From contig JAFSYP010000038.1 in the NCBI GenBank assembly GCA_017449935.1, positions 1-50,077 on the forward strand: a stretch of DNA of 50,077 nucleotides, read 5' to 3'. Position 1 is the stretch's first letter, and every line of letters starts with the position of its first letter. Origin of the DNA: Clostridia bacterium. GTDB lineage: Bacteria; Bacillota; Clostridia; Oscillospirales; Acutalibacteraceae. A program made the translations under genes and the position numbers. Under the pieces are notes generated by a model, which did not search any database, had not been told where the DNA came from, and saw only the letters and a list, made by a program, of their open reading frames with translations. This document shows positions 1 to 6,456 of this stretch, one piece after another.

Positions 1-23
1 AGTTGTATAAAGCGGCATAAGAG

Positions 24-72
24 ACCGCAAATTCCGGTTGAAATCCTCAAAATTTCAACCGGAATCTGCGGT
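24..72. repeat. long imperfect inverted repeat
   Basis: Two 21-nt arms (24-44 and 52-72) pair with a single mismatch around a 7-nt loop. No T-run follows on either strand, so it is not a classical terminator. It sits immediately before a second short hairpin and close to a MITE-like end. Its role is unknown. Confidence 0.6.
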
Positions 73-74
73 GC

Positions 75-93
75 CACAACGCATCGCGTTGTG
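75..93. repeat. short perfect hairpin
   Basis: A perfect 8-bp stem (CACAACGC / GCGTTGTG) with a three-base loop. It resembles the purine-rich mini-hairpins at 29673-29742 and is probably a dispersed intergenic repeat. I see no gene between 1 and 304. Confidence 0.5.
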
Positions 94-147
94 AATATTT
101 TGTTAATTATTTCTTTGTCCTCTTGACGGGGTGCGGTTCACAACGCC

Positions 148-208
148 GGAAGAAAAGCCCCTTCTTGATTATTTCTTTTCGTTCTTCGCTAAATGCGACA
201 GCTCCTTT
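148..208. mobile_element. end of a MITE-like element (second copy)
   Basis: About 60 bp closely match the right end of the complete element at 5092-5307, ending in CTAAATGCGACAGCTCCTT (189-207), one base different from the 5289-5307 repeat. No matching left end is visible before it, and the interior 1-147 does not resemble the other copy. This is therefore a partial or diverged member, or its other end lies outside the window. It lies directly downstream of the radical SAM gene. Confidence 0.5.
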
Positions 209-304
209 TTATGCAGACAGACGAAACACGATCCAACAAGGCGTGCGCCGCGATCGTTCGATGCAGCCCTGCGCGTTCCGACCGGACGGCGGTAGTTTAT
301 TTCG

Positions 305-1390
305 TTATTTTGCCGCGTTTACGATCTCTTCGACACGGTCCCTGTGCATATACAGCGTGCAGCCGCCGACGTGGTCGTCTTTGAGCAGACCTTCCGTCTG
401 CAGCGTGCGGAACAACGGCGAACGCAGCGCTTCGCGCAGCGAAGTGTCCCGCACGTTGCGGTCCGAGTACGGCGAAAACGGGCAGGGTTCCGCGCCGCCG
501 TGGGAGTTGATATGGAAGAATCCTCTGCCTGCGGCTACGCATCCGCCGGAGCTTTTCTCGTCGCCGGGGAATGCGATAAACACCATGCCCCGTCTGGTAC
601 GCCGCAGCCGCCGTACAGCTTTTCGCATGCGGCTTTGCTCCGGTTCCGTCGGCGCAAGATGTCGGCTCTCCTCGGTAACCGGCACATACTCGACGTAGAT
701 GACCGCCTTGCAGCCGAGGTCGCTGAGCGAATCCAGAAAAGCGTCGGAGTAAACCTCGTCGATATTCTCTGTTGTCACGGTCACGGACGCGCCGAAGATC
801 ATGCCGCGATCCCGAATGCTCTGCATGGCGTCCGTCACCTTCCGGTAAACGCCGTCGCCGCGGCGGGCGTCTGTGACGGCCTCGTCGCCCTCGATGCTGA
901 TGATCGGCAGCAGATTGCGGTGCGCGTCCAGATAGTCCAGATACTTCTCGTGCAGAAACGTGCCGTTTGTGAAGATCGGAAACAGGATGCCGCTGTGCTT
1001 CGCCGCTTCCTGCAGCACGTCATACCGCATCAGGGGCTCGCCGCCCGCCAGCAGAATGAAACTGATCCCCAGTTCCTCCGCCTCCCTAAAGATCCGATCC
1101 CATTCTGCGGCGGTCAGTTGATCGACGGGATGTGCGTCGCAGCAGGCGTTGTTGCTGCGCGAATAGCAGCCCGCGCAGTGCAGATTGCATGCGCTGGTGA
1201 TGCTGGCGATCAAAAACGGCGGGATGTGCTCCCCGTTTCGTTCCGCAGCATACCGCTTCTTCGACGCGGCGCGGGACGCTTTGGCGAACGAACGCATGAA
1301 CGCGCTTTCCCGCTCATTTTTTGCCGTCGCGCGCAGCGAGTCGGTCACGACCCGCACAACGCCGCGCGTCATATACCGCTGGATATTCAA
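305..1390 (-). CDS. radical SAM protein
   Basis: 361 residues. The radical SAM cluster motif CNLHCAGC gives Cys68, Cys72 and Cys75 (CX3CX2C), followed by a GGEP-type motif in LAGGEPLMRYDV. This shows a 4Fe-4S enzyme that cleaves S-adenosylmethionine. The C-terminal third has separated cysteines (GGCVAAGRG, EPCPFSP, GGCTLY) resembling the auxiliary-cluster region of SPASM proteins. I cannot name the substrate. The start is TTG with AAAGAGG about nine bases upstream. It is the last gene of the leftward redox operon, 18 bp after the nitroreductase, so a maturation or redox role is possible but unproven. Confidence 0.85.
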   Translation of the reverse strand: MNIQRYMTRGVVRVVTDSLRATAKNERESAFMRSFAKASRAASKKRYAAERNGEHIPPFLIASITSACNLHCAGCYSRSNNACCDAHPVDQLTAAEWDRIFREAEELGISFILLAGGEPLMRYDVLQEAAKHSGILFPIFTNGTFLHEKYLDYLDAHRNLLPIISIEGDEAVTDARRGDGVYRKVTDAMQSIRDRGMIFGASVTVTTENIDEVYSDAFLDSLSDLGCKAVIYVEYVPVTEESRHLAPTEPEQSRMRKAVRRLRRTRRGMVFIAFPGDEKSSGGCVAAGRGFFHINSHGGAEPCPFSPYSDRNVRDTSLREALRSPLFRTLQTEGLLKDDHVGGCTLYMHRDRVEEIVNAAK

Positions 1391-1408
1391 ATCGGAAACA
1401 CCTCTTTC

Positions 1409-2218
1409 TTACCCGACCGCGCAGGTCGCTATATATACCGTGTTCGCAGGCACGGCAAGACCGGGATCCTCCAAAAGGAAAGAGACCGGGATATGACATT
1501 CTTCGGCGGCAAGCGCAAAATGGCACATGGCGATCCCTATGTCGATCCGCTGAATATCCCAATCCACATTGACGCGGACTTTGCCGCGCGTTTCATAAAA
1601 GTGTACGCGATCGCCGCAGACGACCGCGCGCCACGGCTGCTTGTTGACGGCGGACGGCGCGAGCCGAACTGCTTCCAGCGCGATCTGCCATTGCCCGGCG
1701 CGTTCCGCCGGAAGCGGCTTGTCAAACGATCCGTCAAAGAACAGATCGGAGAAGGGAAAACGGCTGTCCGCTTTCACGCCTTTGCGCATCATGTTTTCCC
1801 GCAGAGACATTTTTTCTGCGGGGTAACCGAGCGGACTGACGCAGGGCATCACTTCGCCGGTTTCGAGAGAGACTGCCTTTTCAAACGCGGAACGATCCAT
1901 CGTTCCGGCGATCCATGTGGTGCCGACGCCTATGGATTCGGCAAACAGCACGATCTGCTCGAACGAATACCCGAACGCTTCCTCCGCATGCGGCATACGA
2001 CGCATTTTCCCTGCGATATACGTATCCTCGCCGACGATCACCGGACTGGACAGACCGGTTTTCTTCGCGTCCAGCAATTCCCATGTGATCGGAAGGCCGT
2101 ACGGATTTCCTGCTGTTTCAGCAAACGCCATGATCTTTTGTGCGTCATCTGCGCGCAGAGGTTCTCCGTTGAAGGTGCGTACGCTTCTCCTTGTCCGTAT
2201 GCATTCTGTCGCTTTCAT
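1409..2218 (-). CDS. nitroreductase-family protein (TM1586-like)
   Basis: 269 residues. An N-terminal RRSVRTF motif is typical of FMN-dependent nitroreductases. The C-terminal half (APSAVNKQPWRAVV, then DWDIQRIDIGIAMCHFALAA) repeats nitroreductase features within one chain. This is the layout of the TM1586-type family, where a single chain forms a pseudo-dimer around FMN. Such proteins use NAD(P)H to reduce nitro compounds, quinones or flavins; the true substrate is unknown. A GGAG ribosome site precedes ATG 2218. It lies 61 bp after the flavodoxin and 18 bp before the radical SAM gene, consistent with one redox operon. Confidence 0.85.
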   Translation of the reverse strand: MKATECIRTRRSVRTFNGEPLRADDAQKIMAFAETAGNPYGLPITWELLDAKKTGLSSPVIVGEDTYIAGKMRRMPHAEEAFGYSFEQIVLFAESIGVGTTWIAGTMDRSAFEKAVSLETGEVMPCVSPLGYPAEKMSLRENMMRKGVKADSRFPFSDLFFDGSFDKPLPAERAGQWQIALEAVRLAPSAVNKQPWRAVVCGDRVHFYETRGKVRVNVDWDIQRIDIGIAMCHFALAAEECHIPVSFLLEDPGLAVPANTVYIATCAVG

Positions 2219-2279
2219 AACGTGTTCTCCCGTTTATGATTTCATTGGATGAGGCGCATCACGGTTTATTCTGTCGCCG

Positions 2280-2693
2280 TTACCCGTTTAAGAGGCTTTT
2301 TGCAAACGCGGCAGCCGCATCCATGTCCGCTTCGTTCGGTCTGCCTTTGTGCAGGCCCTTGAACTCGCCTTTACAGTGGAATTCCCGCGTATCCATGGGT
2401 ATTCCGACTTTGTCCGCCTCCGCTTTCACTTTCTTCCAGGTAGAGTTGAGCATGGCGGCCGAACCGAAATTGACGATACGGCCGACTTTCTCTTTGTCCA
2501 GAGAACGAATGAAATCCCGAACCTCCGGGTCGATGCTGAACGCGTAGTAGGAATTGCCGAGAAAGAGGATATCGACCGGTTCGTCAACGGGAACGCTGAT
2601 CGGCTGCGCCTGCGCGTTTACAGCGCTTGCGACAGCCTGCGCAAGACGTTTCGTATTGCCTGTTTTTGTGTAGTATCGGACAGCTACTCTCAT
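2280..2693 (-). CDS. flavodoxin-domain protein
   Basis: 137 residues. The N-terminal strand and loop YYTKTGNTKRLA is the FMN-phosphate-binding loop (T/S-x-T-G-N-T) of flavodoxins. The later GNSYYAFSIDPEVRDFI and FGSAAML regions fit the isoalloxazine-contacting loops. It is a cytoplasmic one- or two-electron carrier. The gene is 27 bp downstream of the glutathione peroxidase and 61 bp upstream of the nitroreductase, so it may supply electrons within this operon (inference). Confidence 0.85.
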   Translation of the reverse strand: MRVAVRYYTKTGNTKRLAQAVASAVNAQAQPISVPVDEPVDILFLGNSYYAFSIDPEVRDFIRSLDKEKVGRIVNFGSAAMLNSTWKKVKAEADKVGIPMDTREFHCKGEFKGLHKGRPNEADMDAAAAFAKSLLNG

Positions 2694-2720
2694 AATCTGT
2701 TCCTCCTTGATCGGTGATGT

Positions 2721-3266
2721 TTACAGCGCGGCGGCGACGGCTTCTCTGACGTCTTTCATATCCGTCGTCGGTTCAAACCGCGCGATGACGTTGCCCTCGC
2801 GGCCGATCAGAAACTTCGTGAAGTTCCATTTGATATACGCCTTGTCGCCGAACTTCTTGTTGTTCATTTCGGTGAACTTGTTCAGCGCGGCGTTCTTCAG
2901 GCCCTTGCCGAATCCGGCGAACGGTTTTTCCGTTGCAAGGAACGCGAATAACGGGTCGGCGTTTTCGCCGTTGACGTCTATCTTGGCAAACTGCGGAAAC
3001 TCCGTTCCGAACTTCAGCGTGCAGAACTCGTGGATCTCGTCTTCCGATCCCGGCGCCTGATTGGCAAACTGGTTGCACGGGAAGTCGAGGATCTCAAATC
3101 CCTGCGCTTTGAATTCCTTGTACATCCCCTCCAGCGGCTCGTAGTGCGGTGTGAATCCGCATCCCGTCGCCGTGTTGACGATCAGCAGCACTTTGCCCGC
3201 GTATTCGCGCAGAGCCACCTCATTCCCTTTTCTGTCCCTGACTGTGAAATCATAAACGGTTTTCAT
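2721..3266 (-). CDS. glutathione peroxidase family thiol peroxidase
   Basis: 181 residues. The catalytic block NTATGCGFTPHY places the peroxidatic Cys at 36 (Cys, not selenocysteine). FPCNQFANQAPG supplies the conserved Gln, and KWNFTKFLI the conserved Trp-Asn. Most bacterial Cys-type members use thioredoxin rather than glutathione to reduce peroxides. The ATG at 3266 is preferred because AGGAG lies nine bases before it; the frame stays open further upstream without a site. Its start overlaps the end of the OhrR-like gene by 17 bp, which implies translational coupling and control by that regulator. Confidence 0.92.
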   Translation of the reverse strand: MKTVYDFTVRDRKGNEVALREYAGKVLLIVNTATGCGFTPHYEPLEGMYKEFKAQGFEILDFPCNQFANQAPGSEDEIHEFCTLKFGTEFPQFAKIDVNGENADPLFAFLATEKPFAGFGKGLKNAALNKFTEMNNKKFGDKAYIKWNFTKFLIGREGNVIARFEPTTDMKDVREAVAAAL

Positions 3267-3729
3267 TTTGCGTTGCTCCTTTCTGTTTTGTTTTTCGGCT
3301 ATCCAGCAGTTCATATAAAAGCGTGTACAGCATTTGCGCTTTTTCCGGCGGCAGATCGACGCAGCCTGCGACCTTGGCGGGAACGTCTTTGGCTTTCTCC
3401 TGCAACGCGCGTCCCGTTTCGGTCAGTGTGATCACGACGACGCGGTCGTCCTTTTCGCTGCGCGTTCTTTCGATATACCCTTCCTTCTGCATTTTTTTGA
3501 GCAAGGGCGACAGCGTACCGTTGTCCAGCATCAACTTTTCGCAGAGTTCCCCGACCGGGATACCATCTTTTTCCCATAGCGCCAGAAAGACGATGTACTG
3601 CGTATAGGTCAGCCCCAACGGTTTCAAATAGGGCGTGTACAGACCGATCACGTTTCTTGACGCAGCATAGAGCGGGAAACACAACTGATTGGAAAGCTTC
3701 ATGGCTTCGTGATAATCATATTGCTCCAT
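3250..3729 (-). CDS. ohrR: OhrR-like MarR-family peroxide sensor
   Basis: 159 residues from ATG 3729, chosen because AAGGAGG precedes it. The N-terminal SNQLCFPLYAASR carries Cys17, which aligns with the single reactive cysteine of one-Cys OhrR repressors. A winged helix follows (LTYTQYIVFLALWE, then LDNGTLSPLLKKMQKEGYI and DDRVVVITLTETG). Family members bind DNA when reduced and let go when the cysteine is oxidised by organic peroxide. The gene leads the operon for a thiol peroxidase, a flavodoxin, a nitroreductase and a radical SAM protein, and its own promoter carries a matching palindrome, so autoregulation is likely. Confidence 0.88.
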   Translation of the reverse strand: MEQYDYHEAMKLSNQLCFPLYAASRNVIGLYTPYLKPLGLTYTQYIVFLALWEKDGIPVGELCEKLMLDNGTLSPLLKKMQKEGYIERTRSEKDDRVVVITLTETGRALQEKAKDVPAKVAGCVDLPPEKAQMLYTLLYELLDSRKTKQKGATQNENRL

Positions 3730-3752
3730 CGTGCCGCCTCCTTTATGTTTTG

Positions 3753-3790
3753 TACGATTATATTGTATCAAATATACCTGGAGTTGTCAA
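3753..3790 (-). promoter_or_regulatory. promoter and OhrR-type operator of the peroxide operon
   Basis: Reading leftward, TTGACA (3785-3790), a 17-nt spacer and TACAAT (3762-3767) make a good sigma-A promoter. The -10 box lies inside the 15-bp palindrome TACAATATAATCGTA (3753-3767), which matches the known OhrR box TACAATT-AATTGTA in most positions. Binding there would block RNA polymerase. Confidence 0.8.
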
Positions 3791-3810
3791 TCCCCTTTTT
3801 GCATTTTTTC

Positions 3811-3839
3811 TTGACAACAGCCGACATGCGGTGTATACT
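3811..3839 (+). promoter_or_regulatory. promoter of the metallophosphoesterase gene
   Basis: TTGACA (3811-3816), 17-nt spacer, TATACT (3834-3839). The predicted start point falls at about 3846, directly against the iron-type operator at 3847. Confidence 0.8.
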
Positions 3840-3846
3840 GCTTAAT

Positions 3847-3864
3847 GGTTAGCGGACGCTAACC
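3847..3864. promoter_or_regulatory. DtxR-type operator, copy 1
   Basis: GGTTAGCGGACGCTAACC: 8-bp arms around two bases. It is the same 18-bp palindrome that surrounds the feo promoter. It starts just after the -10 box, so a bound repressor would cover the transcription start of the phosphoesterase gene. Confidence 0.78.
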
Positions 3865-3892
3865 GAAATCATATAAAGGAAGTTTGATTTTG

Positions 3893-5077
3893 ATGAAAAA
3901 GTGTCTGGCCATCTTCATGAGTTTGATGCTGGCGGCATTGCTGGCCGTTCCGGCGTTCGGGACGGATGCGCAGACGCCTGCGGAAAAAGCGCACATTGCC
4001 TTCGGTGAGGACGGCAAGCTCACCATCCTGCAGGTCGCCGATGTCCAGGACGACGCGTTTCTTTCCTATTTCTGCAAGCGATCGATCGTCTATACCGTAC
4101 AACAGGCGCAGCCCGATCTGATCGTGCTGACCGGCGACAACATTTCCGGCCCTTCCTGCCGCACCAAGGCGCTCGCCAAAAAAGCGATCCGCGACGTGAT
4201 GGACGTGTTCGAGCGTCTCGGCGTGCCGGTCGCCATGGTGTTCGGCAACCACGACGACGAAAAAACGCCGCTGACCAAGCTCGAACAGATCGAGGTGTAC
4301 GAGAGCTATTCCTGCTTCATCGGCTGCGCGGGCGTCGTGGCGGAATTGAAGGTCGGCGACAACAGCACGCTGAATGCCGGCACGTACAACATTCCGGTCT
4401 ATGAATCCGCGAACAGCGACAAGGTTGCCTACAACGTCTGGTGCTTCGACTCCGGCACGTACAATCCCGATCCGCAGTACGGCGGCTACAGCTACGTGCT
4501 GCCCGAGCAGCTCGATTGGTACGTCGAAACGTCGAACGCGCTGAAAGAGGCGAACGGCGGCGAAGTTGTACCGTCCATCGCGTTCCAGCACATCATTCCC
4601 GTCCAGATCTTCGACGCGCTCAAGGAAGTCCCGTCCGGCACGTCCGGCGCGGTCGAACACGGCGGAAAGTATTATACGCTCCCCGACGGGACTGACCCCG
4701 AGATCAACTGGCTGAGCGAAACGCCGTGTCCGCCCAGCACTGCGTGCAGACCGGCATACGCCGAGATCGACGCCATGCTGCAGCAGGGCGACGTCCAGGC
4801 GGTCTTTGTCGGCCACGACCACGTCAACAACTATATCGTGCCGTACGAAGGCATTGATCTTGTGTCCTCGCAGGGCTGCACGTTCCATTCCTACAACGAT
4901 CAGCACAGGGGATTCCGTGTGATCACGATCGACAGGAACGACACGGACAAGTACGAAACGCACATCTTGTTCACCGATGCGCTGCTGCGCCGGGGCAATT
5001 TCGTGGACGTGAAGCTGTACAGCATCCGCACACTCTACGACAAGGTGTACGTCTTCTTCCGTGATCTCTTTAAATAA
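3893..5077 (+). CDS. secreted calcineurin-like metallophosphoesterase
   Basis: 394 residues from ATG 3893 (AAAGGAAG ten bases upstream). A signal peptide ends near VPAFG. The metallophosphoesterase motifs are in order: D50-V-Q52 (the usual DxH has Gln in place of His), GDN at 81-83, GNHDD from 118, His233 and GHDH at 307-310. The family hydrolyses phosphomono- or diesters with two metal ions. Here the exported enzyme may release phosphate outside the cell; the substrate is unknown. It carries the iron-type operator at its start point. The chain ends in an aromatic amphipathic tail (YDKVYVFFRDLFK) like two other secreted proteins in the window. The Gln replacement could alter metal choice. Confidence 0.88.
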   Translation: MKKCLAIFMSLMLAALLAVPAFGTDAQTPAEKAHIAFGEDGKLTILQVADVQDDAFLSYFCKRSIVYTVQQAQPDLIVLTGDNISGPSCRTKALAKKAIRDVMDVFERLGVPVAMVFGNHDDEKTPLTKLEQIEVYESYSCFIGCAGVVAELKVGDNSTLNAGTYNIPVYESANSDKVAYNVWCFDSGTYNPDPQYGGYSYVLPEQLDWYVETSNALKEANGGEVVPSIAFQHIIPVQIFDALKEVPSGTSGAVEHGGKYYTLPDGTDPEINWLSETPCPPSTACRPAYAEIDAMLQQGDVQAVFVGHDHVNNYIVPYEGIDLVSSQGCTFHSYNDQHRGFRVITIDRNDTDKYETHILFTDALLRRGNFVDVKLYSIRTLYDKVYVFFRDLFK

Positions 5078-5091
5078 GCGCTGAAACAACA

Positions 5092-5307
5092 AAGGGGCTG
5101 TCGCATTTAGATGAAGACGCCGTTTTCTTCGTCCGCCAGGCGTATACAGATACGTCAAGGGCGAAAAAACGGCGAGAAAAGAATCATAACTCACAACCGA
5201 TTCTTCGATTTTAGAATGAAAAATGGAGCTTTTCTCCAGATGATTCCCGAAAGAAATGCCCCTTCTTTTCTATTCTTTTCGCTCTTCGCTAAATGCGACA
5301 GCCCCTT
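5092..5307. mobile_element. MITE-like element with 19-bp terminal inverted repeats
   Basis: AAGGGGCTGTCGCATTTAG (5092-5110) is repeated exactly, inverted, at 5289-5307, bounding 216 bp. The interior encodes nothing convincing. A related right end lies at 148-208 and a very short hairpin with related arms at 42451-42492. This is the form of a non-autonomous transposon or mobile intergenic repeat; no transposase is in the window. It separates the convergent phosphoesterase and DtxR-family genes. Confidence 0.75.
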
Positions 5308-5323
5308 CTGCTTTTCTATGCGG

Positions 5324-5695
5324 TTATACGAGGTATTTTTCCATGTGAGCTTTGATGGCGTCGAAGGTTTTTTCGCTGATGTAGTGCTCGATCCGGCAAG
5401 CGTCTTCGGAAGCGGTCTGCTCGTCCACGCCGAGGTTCATGAACATTTCGGTCAGCACTCTGTGGCGCTCATAGATCTGTTTTGCTTTTTCCTCGCCGGC
5501 TTTCGTGAGATGGATGTATCCGCTGTCGTCCATGCGGATCAGATCGGCTTTGCGCAGCAGACCGACGGCGCGGCTGACGGAAGGTTTGGAATACCCCATG
5601 TAATCGCCGACGTCGATACTGCGAACGGCGGACGATTGCTGTGAAAGAATATATATGGTTTCCAAATACATTTCTCCGGATTCATATAATGCCAT
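5324..5695 (-). CDS. DtxR-family metal-dependent repressor, iron type
   Basis: 123 residues from ATG 5695 (GGAGGG upstream). An N-terminal winged helix (DVGDYMGYSKPSVSRAVGLL) is followed by the dimerisation and metal domain; the C-terminal SH3-like domain of DtxR/IdeR is absent, as in MntR. Metal positions read Met9, Glu12, His78, Cys100, Glu103 and His104. Met and Cys at the first and fourth of these match DtxR (Met10, Cys102), whereas MntR has Asp and Glu. This points to ferrous iron. The gene is divergent from feoAAB, with palindromic operators between, so it probably represses iron uptake when iron is plentiful. Confidence 0.88.
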   Translation of the reverse strand: MALYESGEMYLETIYILSQQSSAVRSIDVGDYMGYSKPSVSRAVGLLRKADLIRMDDSGYIHLTKAGEEKAKQIYERHRVLTEMFMNLGVDEQTASEDACRIEHYISEKTFDAIKAHMEKYLV

Positions 5696-5730
5696 AACGA
5701 ACCCTCCGTTCTCGTTTTGTTTCAGAATAC

Positions 5731-5759
5731 CATAAAATGCCCGATAAATCAACAGTCAA
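5731..5759 (-). promoter_or_regulatory. promoter of the DtxR-family gene
   Basis: Leftward TTGACT (5754-5759), 17-nt spacer, TTTATG (5731-5736). The -10 is a weak match. No palindrome overlaps it, so the regulator may be expressed constitutively. Confidence 0.5.
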
Positions 5760-5801
5760 ACAAAAATGAAAATAGGCATAAATAAAAAAGTAAAAAAACG
5801 C

Positions 5802-5830
5802 TTGACATATTAGCGATTGCTAACTATAAT
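5802..5830 (+). promoter_or_regulatory. feo operon promoter
   Basis: A consensus TTGACA (5802-5807), 17-nt spacer and TATAAT (5825-5830). Operator copy 2 occupies the spacer itself, and copies 3 and 4 follow downstream. Confidence 0.88.
5808..5825. promoter_or_regulatory. DtxR-type operator, copy 2 (between -35 and -10)
   Basis: TATTAGCGATTGCTAACT keeps the core TTAGC-N4-GCTAA. It fills the spacer of the feo promoter, so binding would exclude RNA polymerase. Confidence 0.72.
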
Positions 5831-5837
5831 AAATAGA

Positions 5838-5855
5838 GGTTAGGGGATGCTAACC
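5838..5855. promoter_or_regulatory. DtxR-type operator, copy 3
   Basis: GGTTAGGGGATGCTAACC, seven bases after the feo -10 box and covering the expected start point. It begins 30 bp after copy 2, close to three helical turns. Confidence 0.78.
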
Positions 5856-5872
5856 GTATTTTTAAGCCCGCA

Positions 5873-5890
5873 GGTTAGCGGCTGCTAATC
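5873..5890. promoter_or_regulatory. DtxR-type operator, copy 4
   Basis: GGTTAGCGGCTGCTAATC in the feo leader, starting 35 bp after copy 3 and 31 bp before the first feoA start codon. Confidence 0.75.
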
Positions 5891-5920
5891 AAGAAGAACC
5901 GGCGACAGGGAGGAAAAGAT

Positions 5921-6133
5921 ATGCTACCGCTCAGTATGGCCGAAACCGGCCAGCCCCAGATCATCAAAAAGATCGGCGGGAGTCCGGACGTCAGACAGCA
6001 TCTGGAGACGCTCGGCTTCAACGTCGGCGGCGAGGTGTGCATCGTGAGTACGCTCGGCGGCAACCTGATCGTGAAGGTCAAGGAGAGCCGCGTGGCTGTC
6101 GATGAAGCGCTCGCCAGAAAAATCATGGTATAA
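5921..6133 (+). CDS. feoA: FeoA-domain protein (first copy)
   Basis: 70 residues, a lone FeoA domain. The pattern IKKIGGSPDVRQHLETLGFNVGGEV followed by GGNLIVKVKESRVAVDEALA is typical of these SH3-like proteins, which associate with the ferrous iron transporter FeoB and help its activity in the cytoplasm. A GGGAGG ribosome site precedes ATG 5921. It opens an feoA-feoA-feoB operon under three palindromic operators. The N-terminal extension (MLPLSMAETGQ) is typical of the first of two paired clostridial FeoA proteins. Confidence 0.93.
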   Translation: MLPLSMAETGQPQIIKKIGGSPDVRQHLETLGFNVGGEVCIVSTLGGNLIVKVKESRVAVDEALARKIMV

Positions 6134-6154
6134 TATTTTGAGGAGGAACAAGCA

Positions 6155-6376
6155 ATGAAAACACTCAGAGACGCCGCCATCGGCGAAATGGTCACGGTCG
6201 TGAAGCTGCACGGCGAGGGCGCGGTCAAACGCCGCATCATGGACATGGGGATCACCAAGCACACCCCCGTTTACATCCGCAAGGTCGCGCCGCTTGGCGA
6301 TCCGATCGAGGTCACGGTGCGGAACTACGAGCTGTCGATCCGCAAGGCGGACGCGGAAATGATCGAAGTGGAATGA
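6155..6376 (+). CDS. feoA: FeoA-domain protein (second copy)
   Basis: 73 residues, a second FeoA domain. VKLHGEGAVKRRIMDMGI and PLGDPIEVTVRNYELSIRKADAEMIEV are family hallmarks. It starts 21 bp after the first copy, with AGGAGG upstream. Two different FeoA proteins before FeoB are common in Clostridia; they may form a hetero-assembly with FeoB (family knowledge, not shown here). Confidence 0.94.
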   Translation: MKTLRDAAIGEMVTVVKLHGEGAVKRRIMDMGITKHTPVYIRKVAPLGDPIEVTVRNYELSIRKADAEMIEVE

Positions 6377-6401
6377 CCGACCGTTATTTTTTTTGCACAA
6401 C

Positions 6402-6419
6402 GGTTAGCGCTCGCTAACC
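6402..6419. promoter_or_regulatory. DtxR-type operator, copy 5 (between feoA and feoB)
   Basis: GGTTAGCGCTCGCTAACC, the most symmetrical copy, in the 80-bp gap between the second feoA and feoB. It suggests an internal promoter or a road-block that gives feoB extra iron control. I could not identify a convincing -35/-10 pair nearby. Confidence 0.72.
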
Positions 6420-6456
6420 GCAGCAGGAGCATCTTTGCAGAAAGGAAGAAACAATC

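Noticed and set aside
344-2239. A 631-codon open frame antisense to the radical SAM and nitroreductase genes
   Set aside because: It spans two well-supported opposite genes and their gap, with no motif of its own.
6402-6419. The palindrome before feoB as a terminator
   Set aside because: There is no T-run after it, and it matches four operator copies nearby in length and sequence.
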